A DNA stretch of 64,000 nt from a virus, in IMG/VR virus record IMGVR_UViG_3300037258_001214, positions 1 to 64,000 of that record; one strand, 5' to 3'. This document shows, piece by piece, positions 1 through 7,344 of the stretch. A program made the position numbers and the translations under genes. The notes beneath the pieces were generated by a model, which worked only from the letters and a program-made list of their open reading frames with translations, had not been told where the DNA came from and searched no databases. Every line of letters begins with the position of its first letter. Positions within the stretch are counted from its first letter, which is position 1.

Positions 1-231
1 TCATGCTGTCTTCCTGGCCAGCTCCCGGAGCACCTTCCCGTACGCCAGGGCCGCCGCGCCCTGCGGTGTCCGCTGGCCCGTCTCCCACATCGCCACCGTC
101 TTGGCCGACACCCCGCACGCCGATCCGATCTCCCGCTGGGTCAGCCGGGCACCGGTCCGGGCCGCGCGGGCCGTCCCGGAGTCCGCGGCTTCGCGTGCTT
201 CGGCGATGATCAGGAGCTCGGACGGCTTCAC
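1..231 (-). CDS. Small XRE-family helix-turn-helix protein
   Basis: A complete 76-residue protein. The segment LTQREIGSACGVSAKTVAM followed by WETGQRTP (about residues 30-57) is a classical XRE/Cro helix-turn-helix with its recognition helix. It lies directly left of the integrase and is divergently transcribed from it, so a role in controlling integration or excision is likely (inference). No other domain is visible. It could equally be the last gene of a flanking region. Confidence 0.8.
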   Translation of the reverse strand: MKPSELLIIAEAREAADSGTARAARTGARLTQREIGSACGVSAKTVAMWETGQRTPQGAAALAYGKVLRELARKTA

Positions 232-250
232 GGGGCCAGCCTACTGAGCG

Positions 251-294
251 GCTCCACGGAGGCTCCGCAGGCGCTCCACGGACGTCTTCCACGG
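251..294. repeat. Direct repeats of GCTCCACGGA upstream of the integrase
   Basis: GCTCCACGGA occurs at 251-260 and 273-282, 22 bp apart (two helical turns), with a weaker copy TCTTCCACGG at 285-294. They lie between the divergent XRE gene and integrase. They could be operators for the XRE protein or integrase/excisionase arm-type sites. Nothing else is seen in this gap except the palindrome TTCCGGGAA near 307. Confidence 0.45.
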
Positions 295-357
295 GTGTTA
301 TTCTCACTTCCGGGAAGGTAAATTCCCGGCAGATGACACCTCTGAGGAGCGTCCTTC

Positions 358-1410
358 GTGACCGAGCTCGAACCTCTCCCGGCCGCCATGCCGGGGACGC
401 TCGCCGCAGTCCGCCGACGCGACGAGAATCCCTACTGGGTATACCTCGCGCGGTTCTCCGGCGAATCGCTCCGGACCATGCGCGGGTGCCTCGACCGGAT
501 CACCGCGATCCTCATGCATCAGCCGCCGGCCATGGCCGTGCCAGGGTTCGGCCAGCAGATCCGGTGGGAACAGATCCGCTACGCGCACGTCGTCCTGCTC
601 CGGACCGAGTTCACCGAGCACTGGTCATCCCCGAGCCACGTCAACAAGCACATGTCCGCGCTCCGCGGCGTGCTGCGCGAGTGCTGGCGGCTGGACCTGA
701 TGACCGCTGAGGACTACCAGCGGGCACGCGATGTCGAAAACATCAAAGGCAGCCGCGAGCCGGCCGGCCGGAACATTCACACCGACGAGATCGCCGTGCT
801 CCTGGGCGCGTGCGGCGCCGGCGAGAACGAGGCCCTCGGCATCCGTGACGCCGCGATCATCGCCGTGCTCCAGTCGACCGGCATCCGGCGGGCCGAGGCC
901 GCGGCCGCGCGGATCGAGCGGTACGACCATGGCGAGCGGACGCTCAAGGTCATCGGCAAGGGGAACAAGGAACGCACCGCCTACATCCACCAGGCCGCGG
1001 TGTCCTACCTTGACCGCTGGCTCGTCACGGTCGGAGCGCGCCGCGGCCCGCTGTTCCGGGGTGTCGACCGCTGGGGGCACGTCGGCACCGAGCCGCTGAG
1101 CGCCCGCGCGATCGGCTACATCCTGAACGAGCGCCGCGAGCAAGCCGGAGTGCCCCGGCTATCGACCCACGACTTCCGCCGCACCTTCATCGGGGACTTC
1201 CTCGACGCCGGCGGCGACCTGGCCCAGGCTCAGAAGCTCGCGGGCCACGCCTCGGCCACCACGACCGCCGCGTACGACCGGCGCCCGGGCCGCGCGCTGC
1301 GTGCTGCTGTCGACCGGCTGAGCCTGCCCGCGCCGGACCAGCTAACGATCCCGTCAGCGCGCCCTGGCCCGGCACCGGGCAGTGCGGCGGCGAGTAGCAG
1401 ACCGCGCTGA
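358..1410 (+). CDS. int: Tyrosine recombinase / integrase
   Basis: A 350-residue site-specific recombinase that would integrate and excise the element. The SAM-like DNA-binding N-terminal domain spans roughly residues 20-125. The catalytic domain follows, with Arg in TGIRRAEAAAAR (near 177), Lys in IGKGNKERTAYIH, His271 and Arg274 in STHDFRRTF, His297 in LAGHASATTT and the nucleophile Tyr306 in AAYDRRP, so all catalytic residues are present. GTG start at 358 preceded by GAGGAG. Length is typical of XerC/D-like phage integrases. Its 3' end overlaps the antisense gene at 1187-1585. The attachment site cannot be identified from one junction. Confidence 0.95.
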   Translation: MTELEPLPAAMPGTLAAVRRRDENPYWVYLARFSGESLRTMRGCLDRITAILMHQPPAMAVPGFGQQIRWEQIRYAHVVLLRTEFTEHWSSPSHVNKHMSALRGVLRECWRLDLMTAEDYQRARDVENIKGSREPAGRNIHTDEIAVLLGACGAGENEALGIRDAAIIAVLQSTGIRRAEAAAARIERYDHGERTLKVIGKGNKERTAYIHQAAVSYLDRWLVTVGARRGPLFRGVDRWGHVGTEPLSARAIGYILNERREQAGVPRLSTHDFRRTFIGDFLDAGGDLAQAQKLAGHASATTTAAYDRRPGRALRAAVDRLSLPAPDQLTIPSARPGPAPGSAAASSRPR

Positions 1411-1585
1411 CCTTTTCCTGCTCGCAGGTTCCGCAGCGCCAGACGTCGTGACCGTTCCGGCCCGACTCCTGGGCGGGCGGGCACATGCACGGCATCCACG
1501 ACCGCTGGAAGCTACCCGGCGCGAAGTAGTGGCCGCGGGGGCAGTCGGCCGGCCCGAGGTCGGGGATGAAGCCATGCCAGGGCAC
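1187..1585 (-). CDS. Cysteine-rich zinc-ribbon-like protein
   Basis: About 132 residues. The N-terminal 75 residues look genuine and carry Cys/His clusters (DLGPADCPRGHYFAPG, PCMCPPA, GHDVWRCGTCEQEK, CYSPPHC) like zinc-ribbon proteins of actinomycete mobile elements. The Pro/Arg-rich C-terminus runs antisense to the integrase end and may be only an open frame. The frame stays open upstream of the GTG at 1585 and still looks protein-like (LTFDYRFGTPGTTIDVPWHG), so the true start may be lost through a small indel near 1640. Function unknown. Confidence 0.6.
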   Translation of the reverse strand: MPWHGFIPDLGPADCPRGHYFAPGSFQRSWMPCMCPPAQESGRNGHDVWRCGTCEQEKVSAVCYSPPHCPVPGQGALTGSLAGPARAGSAGRQQHAARGPGAGRTRRSWWPRRGPRASEPGPGRRRRRGSPR

Positions 1586-1684
1586 GTCGATGGTGGTACC
1601 CGGCGTTCCGAACCTGTAATCGAAGGTCAGACGGTCACCGTGTTGTCGAGGAGAGCGCGCGCGCCGTCGGGCAGCTCGGCGCGG

Positions 1685-1993
1685 TCACGGTTCGGTGACC
1701 TCCGCCCAGTCGTCGACCACGATCACGGTGCGCCGGAACACGCGCCCGAAATCGTCGCGGACGGCCTTTATCCGGTTGGCCACCGGCAAAAAATGCTTGT
1801 CTTCAGATGGCCAGACGTGGAAGCCATTGCTGCTGATCTCCTTCGCATACTCGGTGACGACCACGCTGCTGCCGATGCCGAGCACGGCGGCTTCCAGGAC
1901 GCGGCGGACGAGATCCCGGTCCTGGACGTCGACCTCGGCGAGCACTTCCGAGGCGCGGGTCACCATGTCTTCGGTCACGCGAGGATCAGCCAC
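1685..1993 (-). CDS. Hypothetical protein
   Basis: A 102-residue soluble, acidic protein ending EVTEP. No family recognised. It has a hydrophobic core around VVVTEYAKEI and a basic stretch NRIKAVRDDFGRVFRR. It lies two bases from its upstream neighbour (1996-2232) in the leftward operon. The 1594-1684 gap downstream holds only fragments of open frame. Confidence 0.65.
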   Translation of the reverse strand: MADPRVTEDMVTRASEVLAEVDVQDRDLVRRVLEAAVLGIGSSVVVTEYAKEISSNGFHVWPSEDKHFLPVANRIKAVRDDFGRVFRRTVIVVDDWAEVTEP

Positions 1994-1995
1994 GG

Positions 1996-2232
1996 CTACA
2001 GCTCTCCCAGCTGTCTAGCGATGTACGCCTCCTGGTCGTCGGTCAGATGATGTCCGGGACCGCCGATTTCCCACCGCATCCACCCGGTATGCCTGAACCC
2101 GGATCGCTTCATCTGGTGGACCTGCCACGGCCACCACGTGAGCCAGGACCAGATCCGCCAGGCGATGAGGGTCGGCCACGACACCATCCGGGCACCCGGA
2201 TCCGGCTTCGGCCCATACGACTCGTCAGCCAC
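1996..2232 (-). CDS. Small tryptophan-rich hypothetical protein
   Basis: 78 residues, GTG start at 2232 overlapping the 3' end of the next gene. The middle is very rich in Trp (WPTLIAWRIWSWLTWWPWQV), suggesting a membrane-interface or amphipathic segment rather than a classical transmembrane helix. The C-terminus is polar. No family recognised. Confidence 0.6.
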   Translation of the reverse strand: MADESYGPKPDPGARMVSWPTLIAWRIWSWLTWWPWQVHQMKRSGFRHTGWMRWEIGGPGHHLTDDQEAYIARQLGEL

Positions 2233-2542
2233 GGCCGGTCTCCTCTCGCTGGCGTTCCTCGGCGGCAGCGGCCAGCGCGCGGATCGCCGGGTTGCTGCTG
2301 AGTGTCCGGCCGAACTGGGCGAGCGCCGAGACGATCGGCGTGATCGCGCTGGCCCAGCCTTCGGCCATCGACTTGATCGACGTGTACACCTGGTCGATGG
2401 TGAGCGTCACCTCGGCAAGCCGGACATGCGTCATCAGCTGGCCGGCTGGGCAGACGGGGAAACCATCCGCGTGGATCGGCGCTTGCGGTTCCCCTTCGTG
2501 GGTGCAGTCGGTGCCGTCTGCGTGGATCACTATCGGGGTCAT
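2225..2542 (-). CDS. Hypothetical protein
   Basis: 105 residues. The N-terminus has paired Cys/His positions (DGTDCTHEG, FPVCPAG) and the C-terminal half is a predicted amphipathic helical stretch (ITPIVSALAQFGRTL, AIRALAAAAEERQREE). Overlaps the next gene by 8 bases. Function unknown. Confidence 0.6.
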   Translation of the reverse strand: MTPIVIHADGTDCTHEGEPQAPIHADGFPVCPAGQLMTHVRLAEVTLTIDQVYTSIKSMAEGWASAITPIVSALAQFGRTLSSNPAIRALAAAAEERQREETGRG

Positions 2543-2547
2543 GCCGT

Positions 2548-2754
2548 CTAGCCTTCCCGGTTGAGTATCGCGCCCAGCTCGTCGCGGAGCGCCTGGCGTA
2601 CTTCCTCGCGGATCATGTCGCGCATCTCGGTTTGGGAGGTGTCGTGCTCGGCGGCGTCCAGGCCGCGGCGGATCAGTTCGGCCGGGGTGAGTCCGGACGC
2701 TTTCACGCGGGCGGCCATGTCGTCGGCGAGGTAGATGCTCGTCTTTTGTCCCAT
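2548..2754 (-). CDS. Ribbon-helix-helix DNA-binding protein
   Basis: 68 residues from the ATG at 2754. KTSIYLADDMAARVKASG is a typical RHH strand-helix start, followed by LTPAELIRRGLDAAE as the second helix; a polar helical tail follows. RHH proteins bind DNA as dimers through the beta-strand. A longer reading from 2790 adds residues encoded by operator-like DNA and is unlikely. The repeats at 2762-2863 in front of it are probable autoregulatory operators (inference). It could be the antitoxin of a pair, but no toxin is recognisable next to it. Confidence 0.75.
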   Translation of the reverse strand: MGQKTSIYLADDMAARVKASGLTPAELIRRGLDAAEHDTSQTEMRDMIREEVRQALRDELGAILNREG

Positions 2755-2761
2755 GCCCAAA

Positions 2762-2863
2762 GGGTACCGCGTTGTGACGGTATACCGCAACTTATACCGT
2801 CACCATGTTGTGACCATCCTGGGTACCGTTTTATGGCGGTATACCGTCATTATGCGGTATAGT
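2762..2863. promoter_or_regulatory. Operator array with CGGTATACCG palindromes
   Basis: Between divergent genes at 2754 (-) and 2918 (+). The perfect palindrome CGGTATACCG occurs at 2778-2787 and 2837-2846, with half-sites TATACCG at 2793-2799 and CGGTATA at 2855-2861. GGGTACCG (2762, 2821) and GTTGTGAC (2771, 2807) are also each repeated. TATAGT at 2858-2863 could be the -10 of the rightward gene. Most likely ligand: the RHH protein encoded alongside. Confidence 0.7.
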
Positions 2864-2917
2864 TCTAGATGTGGGACGGGGAACCGCCCCGCACCACAAC
2901 TCAAGAGAGGGGTCCAG

Positions 2918-3349
2918 ATGAACGACCGCAGCAACCCGGACACGGAACTCCACGCCCGCGTGGTGATCCTGCTCAAGCTGTGGGACGACATCCGGTGGGT
3001 ATTCCGGGCACTACCCAAACCGGAGAAGGTCGGGCCGATGAACCAGCGGTGGGTCGAGCACCCGCCGACCAGGAACATCGTCCCCAGGCTGGTCACCCGG
3101 GCAGCGATGCAACCCATCTCTCCCGAGGAGCGCGTATGGATCATGAACGGACTCAACGCCTGGTCCGACGCGTTCCACCAGCTCGTCGCGATGGCCGCGA
3201 TCCCCGAAGGGGACCGGCCGGAGGAAATGTACCTGGATGCGACACGATCGCTTTTCAGGTGCGCTGACGAGCTGGCCCGGGCCGTCATATCCCTTCGCAG
3301 GGACATGAACCGCAAGCGGCGGAGGCACGGGCTGCGACCGGTCGACTGA
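2918..3349 (+). CDS. Hypothetical protein of a rightward island
   Basis: 143 residues, ATG at 2918 with GAGAGG ten bases upstream. Predicted mostly helical; contains ARVVILLKLWDDIRW and a basic C-terminus (LRRDMNRKRRRHGLR) that could bind nucleic acid. It is one of only two rightward genes inside the leftward early region, with its own operator array and a terminator directly behind it, so it is probably expressed independently of the operon. No family recognised. Confidence 0.7.
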   Translation: MNDRSNPDTELHARVVILLKLWDDIRWVFRALPKPEKVGPMNQRWVEHPPTRNIVPRLVTRAAMQPISPEERVWIMNGLNAWSDAFHQLVAMAAIPEGDRPEEMYLDATRSLFRCADELARAVISLRRDMNRKRRRHGLRPVD

Positions 3350-3358
3350 CCGATAGAG

Positions 3359-3393
3359 GCGCCCCCGGCCGAGGAGTATTCGGCCGGGGGCGC
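3359..3393. terminator. Bidirectional hairpin terminator
   Basis: A perfect 13-bp inverted repeat (GCGCCCCCGGCCG at 3359-3371 and its complement at 3381-3393) with a 9-base loop lies between the converging genes ending at 3349 and 3409. There is no U tract, which is common in high-GC actinomycetes. Confidence 0.8.
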
Positions 3394-3408
3394 TTCGCAC
3401 GCCGGACC

Positions 3409-3771
3409 CTACTCCGCGACCGGAACCGGCCGGAACCCTGACAGCACGGGCCCGGTTTCGGGGGTTTCCCGCATGGTCGCGATGAACTGCCGGCCGGCCA
3501 GGTCGCCGGCGTCCACGCCGAGCGCCGCGGCCAGGTCGCTGAGCTTGACGACGTGCCGGACATGCTCGTCCTCGCTCAGGACGCGCACGATCGCTACGTC
3601 ACCGGCCTCGGTGCATTCGGCCAGGACCTCGTACCCGGCTGCGCGCATCGCCGCGGCCGCGGCCGGATCGTCCGGGAGCTGGGGCAGCCCGAGCGCGGCG
3701 ATGCGCTGCACACCGGCGATGAACTCGGCGGCCTGGTCTTCGTAGCCGGCATCCGTTTCCCTGTCGCTCAT
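3409..3771 (-). CDS. Hypothetical protein
   Basis: 120 residues from the ATG at 3771; the open frame extends further upstream but the extra Arg-rich sequence is antisense to RtcB. Acidic, with predicted alpha/beta character (GYEVLAECTEAGDVAIVRVL, HVVKLSDLAAALGVDAGD). Follows rtcB by 5 bases. No family recognised. Confidence 0.7.
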   Translation of the reverse strand: MSDRETDAGYEDQAAEFIAGVQRIAALGLPQLPDDPAAAAAMRAAGYEVLAECTEAGDVAIVRVLSEDEHVRHVVKLSDLAAALGVDAGDLAGRQFIATMRETPETGPVLSGFRPVPVAE

Positions 3772-3776
3772 GCCGC

Positions 3777-4991
3777 TCAGTCTCCCTTGACGTTGACGAT
3801 CTGGCGGAGCGTGTGCTTGATGGTCACCAGGTCGGCGGCGTCGGCCATCACAGTGTCGATCGGCTTGTAAGCGCCGGGGATCTCGTCCAGGAACGCGTCC
3901 GAGCGGCCCCACTCAATGCCCTCCATCGCGGCGTCGAGCTGCTCGCGGGTGAACGTCTTGCGGGCTACGGAGCGGCTGAAGTTGCGGCCAGCGCCGTGGG
4001 GCGAGGAGTTGAGCGAGAGCTTGTTCCCGAGTCCTTCGACCACGTACGAGGCTGTTCCCATCGAACCGGGGATCAGGCCGGGCTTTCCCTTGCTGGCGTC
4101 GATCGCGCCCTTGCGGGACAGCCAGACGTGGCCGCGCCGCCCCTTGTCGCTGCGCTTCCAGTAGGCGGCCAGCTCGCCGGCCATCTGCTCGGTGTAGTTG
4201 TGGTGGCACTGGATGGTGTCCTCGATCCGCACGCTGCCGCCCATGAAGTCCTCAAGGCAGCGGTGGGTGCGGTCGAGCATCTCTTCGCGGTTGTAGCGGG
4301 CGAATTCCTGAGCCCACCGCAGGTCGCGCAGGTAGGCCCAGAATTCCGGCTCGCCTTCGACGAGGTAGGCGAGATCCGGGTCCGGCAGGCTGATCCACCG
4401 GCGCTCGCACTGTTCCTGCGCGATCTTGATGTGCCGGACGGCCAGCTTGTTCCCGACGCCGCGCGATCCGGAGTGCAGGAACAGCCAGACGCGGTCCTGC
4501 TCGTCGAGTGAGATCTCGATGAAGTGGTTGCCGCTGCCGAGCGAGCCGAGTTGGAGCCGCCAGTTCGGGGCGATCTGCTCGGCGCTGTCAATGCCGTCTC
4601 GTAGCTCCAGGGTGGCGATCAGGTCGGCTGGGCCGCGGTGCTCGCGGATCTCGGTGTTGTACTTGCCTGCCGAAAGCGGGACGGCCTGCTCGATCGATTC
4701 CCGCAGCCGAGCGAGCGGTGGCGCGTCAGCGCCGACCAGGTACTCGCGGGTCAGTTCCGTGCGGGCGGCCATCATGCCGCAGCCGATGTCGACGCCTACC
4801 GCGGCGGGCATGATCGCGCCGAGCGTCGGGATGACGCTGCCGACCGTGGCGCCTTTCCCCTGGTGGGCATCGGGCATCAGCGCGAGGTGCGGGAAGATGA
4901 ACGGCATCGACGCGGTGTTCTCGGCTTGCTCGCGGGCTTGCGGTTCCAGGATCGATGCCCAGTTAAAGAACTTCTTGCTTATCTGCTCCAC
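3777..4991 (-). CDS. rtcB: RtcB family RNA-splicing ligase
   Basis: 404 residues, GTG start with GAGAGG upstream. RtcB joins RNA 3'-phosphate or 2',3'-cyclic phosphate ends to 5'-OH ends using GTP and Mn2+. Signature segments are present in order: LMPDAHQGKGATVGSV, VGVDIGCGM (metal-binding Asp and Cys), LGSGNHFIEI, LHSGSRGVGN, IQCHHNYTE, GSMGTASYVVEG, SSPHGAGRNFSR (nucleotidyl His region) and a C-terminal GAYKPIDTVM. The length matches compact bacterial and phage RtcB proteins. In a phage early operon its likely role is repair of tRNAs cut by host anticodon nucleases (inference). No archease gene was recognised nearby. Confidence 0.95.
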   Translation of the reverse strand: MEQISKKFFNWASILEPQAREQAENTASMPFIFPHLALMPDAHQGKGATVGSVIPTLGAIMPAAVGVDIGCGMMAARTELTREYLVGADAPPLARLRESIEQAVPLSAGKYNTEIREHRGPADLIATLELRDGIDSAEQIAPNWRLQLGSLGSGNHFIEISLDEQDRVWLFLHSGSRGVGNKLAVRHIKIAQEQCERRWISLPDPDLAYLVEGEPEFWAYLRDLRWAQEFARYNREEMLDRTHRCLEDFMGGSVRIEDTIQCHHNYTEQMAGELAAYWKRSDKGRRGHVWLSRKGAIDASKGKPGLIPGSMGTASYVVEGLGNKLSLNSSPHGAGRNFSRSVARKTFTREQLDAAMEGIEWGRSDAFLDEIPGAYKPIDTVMADAADLVTIKHTLRQIVNVKGD

Positions 4992-4995
4992 GGTC

Positions 4996-5268
4996 TCAAT
5001 CCTCTCGTGTTGCCGCTGCTGCGGCCGATTCGTTTTCCGGCGCCCGGTCCAGCACTGCCTGAGCCTGCGCTATGCAGTCCAGGCGGATCAGCTCGGCGTG
5101 CGCGCCTCCCCGGCTGATCTGCTGCTCGCGGCGGACGGTGAACTGCTGCGAGTCGCACAGAGCGCTGCCGAAGGCGCCCGGCCCTTCGTGACGGATCTCG
5201 ATTCCGCCCTTGGCCAGGGTGCAGCGGCGGCGGTGACGGGTGCAGGTGACGGTCACGGTCTCAGGCAT
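4996..5268 (-). CDS. Hypothetical protein
   Basis: 90 residues, starting by overlap with the stop of the preceding frame (ATGCCTGA). Begins ETVTVTCTRHRRRCT; paired Cys residues and basic patches suggest a small metal- or nucleic-acid-binding protein, but no family is recognised. It sits 4 bases before rtcB and is probably co-translated with it. Confidence 0.65.
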   Translation of the reverse strand: MPETVTVTCTRHRRRCTLAKGGIEIRHEGPGAFGSALCDSQQFTVRREQQISRGGAHAELIRLDCIAQAQAVLDRAPENESAAAAATRED

Positions 5269-5386
5269 CGCGGCCAGTCCCGGCGCGGCTGATCAGCCCG
5301 GCGATCACGACGCACGTTTTCGGCTCGAAGTTGGCCAGCCACAGCAGGATCCTGTGGTCGTAGCGGCCGATCTCGACCCCTGCGGC
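5261..5386 (-). CDS. Short reading frame without an ordinary start codon
   Basis: Directly after the TGA of the J-like gene the same frame stays open for 41 codons to a TGA overlapping the next gene. The translation (GRYDHRILLWLANFEPKTC, then VVIAGLISRAG) looks like a real small conserved protein. There is no ATG, GTG or TTG at its beginning; only GTC, CTG or ATC are available. Options are a rare start codon, stop readthrough from the upstream gene, or loss of the start by mutation. Confidence 0.4.
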   Translation of the reverse strand, partial: AAGVEIGRYDHRILLWLANFEPKTCVVIAGLISRAGTGRDA

Positions 5387-6031
5387 TCAGGCACCGGTGC
5401 TCCTCAGTCCGAGGATCGTCGCGGCGGCGTCGAGGCGTTCCCACAGGTCCGCGCTGCCTTCGGGCATGTCGGGATGCATCTGGCGGCCGAGCAGCCTGTA
5501 CAGGGCCTTCGGGTCACCGGCCGCGTCCGGGCCCGCGCACCGTTTCATCCACGCCAGGGCCTCGCCGGCATCGGTGAACCACCTGCTGGACTGGGCCCGG
5601 GCGGCGGGGAGGGCGGTCCAGCCCTGGTACTGCTCGCCGCGGCGGGTGACGCCGTACCGGTCGACCGCGCGGAGGGCTTCGAGGGCCAGGGCGATCGCGC
5701 GGACGTTGGCCTGCCATCCGGCCAGGGTGCCGGAATACTGCCGGTCGTAGGCGTCCGTCGCGTACCGCAGGGGACCGAACCTGGACGCGAACGACACCGC
5801 GACTCCGGGGAAGCTGACGTGCGCGCGGGCCTTGAGCATCCCGTCGGCACGGATGTCGGACTGCCCGGCATCGACCTGGACGACGATGGGGCCGGTGCCG
5901 TCGAGGTAGTCGAACTCGCGCTGGAGCAGTTCCAGTGTCGCGTCCCATCCGGCGCGGAACAGGTGGCTGCCGCGCCGGTCCGGGGTTACCGGGTCGGTCC
6001 AGGTGTCCAGGGGGCGGATCTGGTAGCGCAT
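5387..6031 (-). CDS. Hypothetical protein with C-terminal J-like (HPD) segment
   Basis: 214 residues from the ATG at 6031. The N-terminal 150 residues form an alpha/beta region of unknown function (GPIVVQVDAGQSDIRADG). The C-terminal 40 residues, ALYRLLGRQMHPD then a helix ending LDAAATILG, carry the HPD tripeptide between two helices as in DnaJ J-domains. That suggests contact with host Hsp70 (inference); the domain is short, so this is tentative. Confidence 0.65.
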   Translation of the reverse strand: MRYQIRPLDTWTDPVTPDRRGSHLFRAGWDATLELLQREFDYLDGTGPIVVQVDAGQSDIRADGMLKARAHVSFPGVAVSFASRFGPLRYATDAYDRQYSGTLAGWQANVRAIALALEALRAVDRYGVTRRGEQYQGWTALPAARAQSSRWFTDAGEALAWMKRCAGPDAAGDPKALYRLLGRQMHPDMPEGSADLWERLDAAATILGLRSTGA

Positions 6032-6033
6032 GG

Positions 6034-6474
6034 TTACGTCTCCATCTGCTCTCGTGCCGCCTTCTCGATGTCCTCGGGGAGCCGCCACAGGCCGAGCGCG
6101 CCTCTGCAGGGCACCGGCTCAGCCAGCGGGCGGACGTCGGCCAGCAGCCAGTGGTACTGATCAGCGACGGCCCATGGCGAGCAAAGCGGCCGGGTCGCGC
6201 CGCAGGTGCCGCCGCCGTCCGGGCTCAGGTGGCAGCTGACCAGGGTGGCCACGGCGATGACCGCGCCGAGGTGCATCCGGTGATGCTCGGGCCACGATTC
6301 GCCGGATGGCGGCATGGCGCCCACGTCGGGCTTCTTGCTCGCGTGGATAGCGATCACGGTCCTGAGCGCCCATCCGGGCGGCGCCCATGTGCGGTTCTCA
6401 ACGCGCTTCGGCCCGTAGGCAATCGCAGCGGCCCAGGGCTGCTGAACGGACAAGCCGCGCATCCAGCTCACCAT
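6034..6474 (-). CDS. ASCH domain-containing protein
   Basis: 146 residues, ATG at 6474 overlapping the previous stop (ATGGTGA); the ATG at 6462 is an alternative. The pattern GLSVQQPWAAAIAYGPKRVE, then NRTW, the strand AVIAVATLV, and the end YHWLLADVRPL...GALGLWRLP is typical of the ASCH fold, a PUA-like RNA-binding domain. Phage members are of unknown role but probably bind RNA or modified nucleotides (family knowledge). Confidence 0.8.
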   Translation of the reverse strand: MVSWMRGLSVQQPWAAAIAYGPKRVENRTWAPPGWALRTVIAIHASKKPDVGAMPPSGESWPEHHRMHLGAVIAVATLVSCHLSPDGGGTCGATRPLCSPWAVADQYHWLLADVRPLAEPVPCRGALGLWRLPEDIEKAAREQMET

Positions 6475-6680
6475 GGTGACGGCACCACGCTCGTACCGCT
6501 GATCTGCCCGGCGACAGCCAGCAGCGTCCACACGGCCAGGACCGCAACCCAGGTGAGCAGGAACCAGCCGCACCCGTCCAGCCGGGAGCGCTTCACCACC
6601 GCTATCACGGCAGCGGTCAGGTAGGCCGCGACGATGGCCCCGGCGACGGACAGGACGAAGGCGAACAGGGCTGTTTTCAC
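6468..6680 (-). CDS. Small membrane protein, two transmembrane helices
   Basis: 70 residues from a GTG at 6680 that overlaps the previous stop (GTGA). Two hydrophobic stretches, LFAFVLSVAGAIVAAYLTAA and FLLTWVAVLAVWTLLAVAG, are separated by a basic loop VVKRSRLDG. The longer open frame to 7001 is Arg-rich and is a shadow of the neighbouring gene. Confidence 0.7.
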   Translation of the reverse strand: MKTALFAFVLSVAGAIVAAYLTAAVIAVVKRSRLDGCGWFLLTWVAVLAVWTLLAVAGQISGTSVVPSPW

Positions 6681-7001
6681 CGGGGACCGGGCTCCACGTT
6701 CGTGAGCCGGGTGCCCTCCGGCGCGTCGACCCGGATCAGCGTCGAGTACCCGTTCGGACCCTGTTCGATCCCGTTGCCCCACGCGGGGAACGGGACGGAC
6801 TCGTCGGTCTGGGACAGGGAGATGACCCAGCAGCCGGAGCCGTCCGGGTCGTACTCGGCGCGCACCCGCAGCTGCTCGCCGCCGCCGGGGCCTACCAGGT
6901 CGGCCTGCCAGCAGCCTGAGCCGTCGGCGGAGAACTCGTCGGCGCCTTCGCAGCCTTTCGACCTCGATGCAGTCGTCGCTGGCGCCGTAAATGGTGATCA
7001 T
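6677..7001 (-). pseudogene. Frameshifted small protein gene
   Basis: The ATG at 7001 opens MITIYGASDDCIEVE and then the frame turns Arg-rich. Removing one A from GTCGAAAGGC near 6956 joins it to GCEGADEFSADGSGCWQADL and on to the frame ending TNVEPGPR at 6677. The rejoined protein (about 107 residues) contains DGSGCW twice. One extra base in an AAA run explains the break: sequencing error, mutation or recoding. Confidence 0.6.
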
Positions 7002-7041
7002 GTGCGTCCTTCCTCTCCCGCCGTTGCGGCGGTCAGCTCGG

Positions 7042-7344
7042 TTACAGCGGAAGCAGCCCTCTGCGCTCGGCCACCCGTTCGTATGCCGCCTCGTCAGCCT
7101 GCAGGCGCATCAGCTGGGCAATGGCTACCTGCCGCGCATGGTCCTCATCGGAGCCGAGGACCTGTGCGAGATCACGGACCAGGCCACCGGCCAGCGCGGC
7201 CAGCTGGTCACGCTGACGGGGCCGCAGGTGCTGGGACAACTCGTCGGGGTCGAATATCTCAGCGACGGTGCCGTGCCGGTCGGCGACCTCGACCCTGATC
7301 TGCTTGCCCGCCAGGCTGCGGGGTGGCGCGCCGCCTGGCTTCAC
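7042..7344 (-). CDS. Hypothetical protein
   Basis: 100 residues, GTG start overlapping the previous stop (GTGA). A basic N-terminus (RSLAGKQIRVEVADRHGTV) is followed by two predicted helices rich in Gln, Arg and Ala (LSQHLRPRQRDQLAALAGGL, ARQVAIAQLMRLQADEAAYE). Possibly nucleic-acid or protein binding. No family recognised. Confidence 0.65.
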   Translation of the reverse strand: MKPGGAPPRSLAGKQIRVEVADRHGTVAEIFDPDELSQHLRPRQRDQLAALAGGLVRDLAQVLGSDEDHARQVAIAQLMRLQADEAAYERVAERRGLLPL

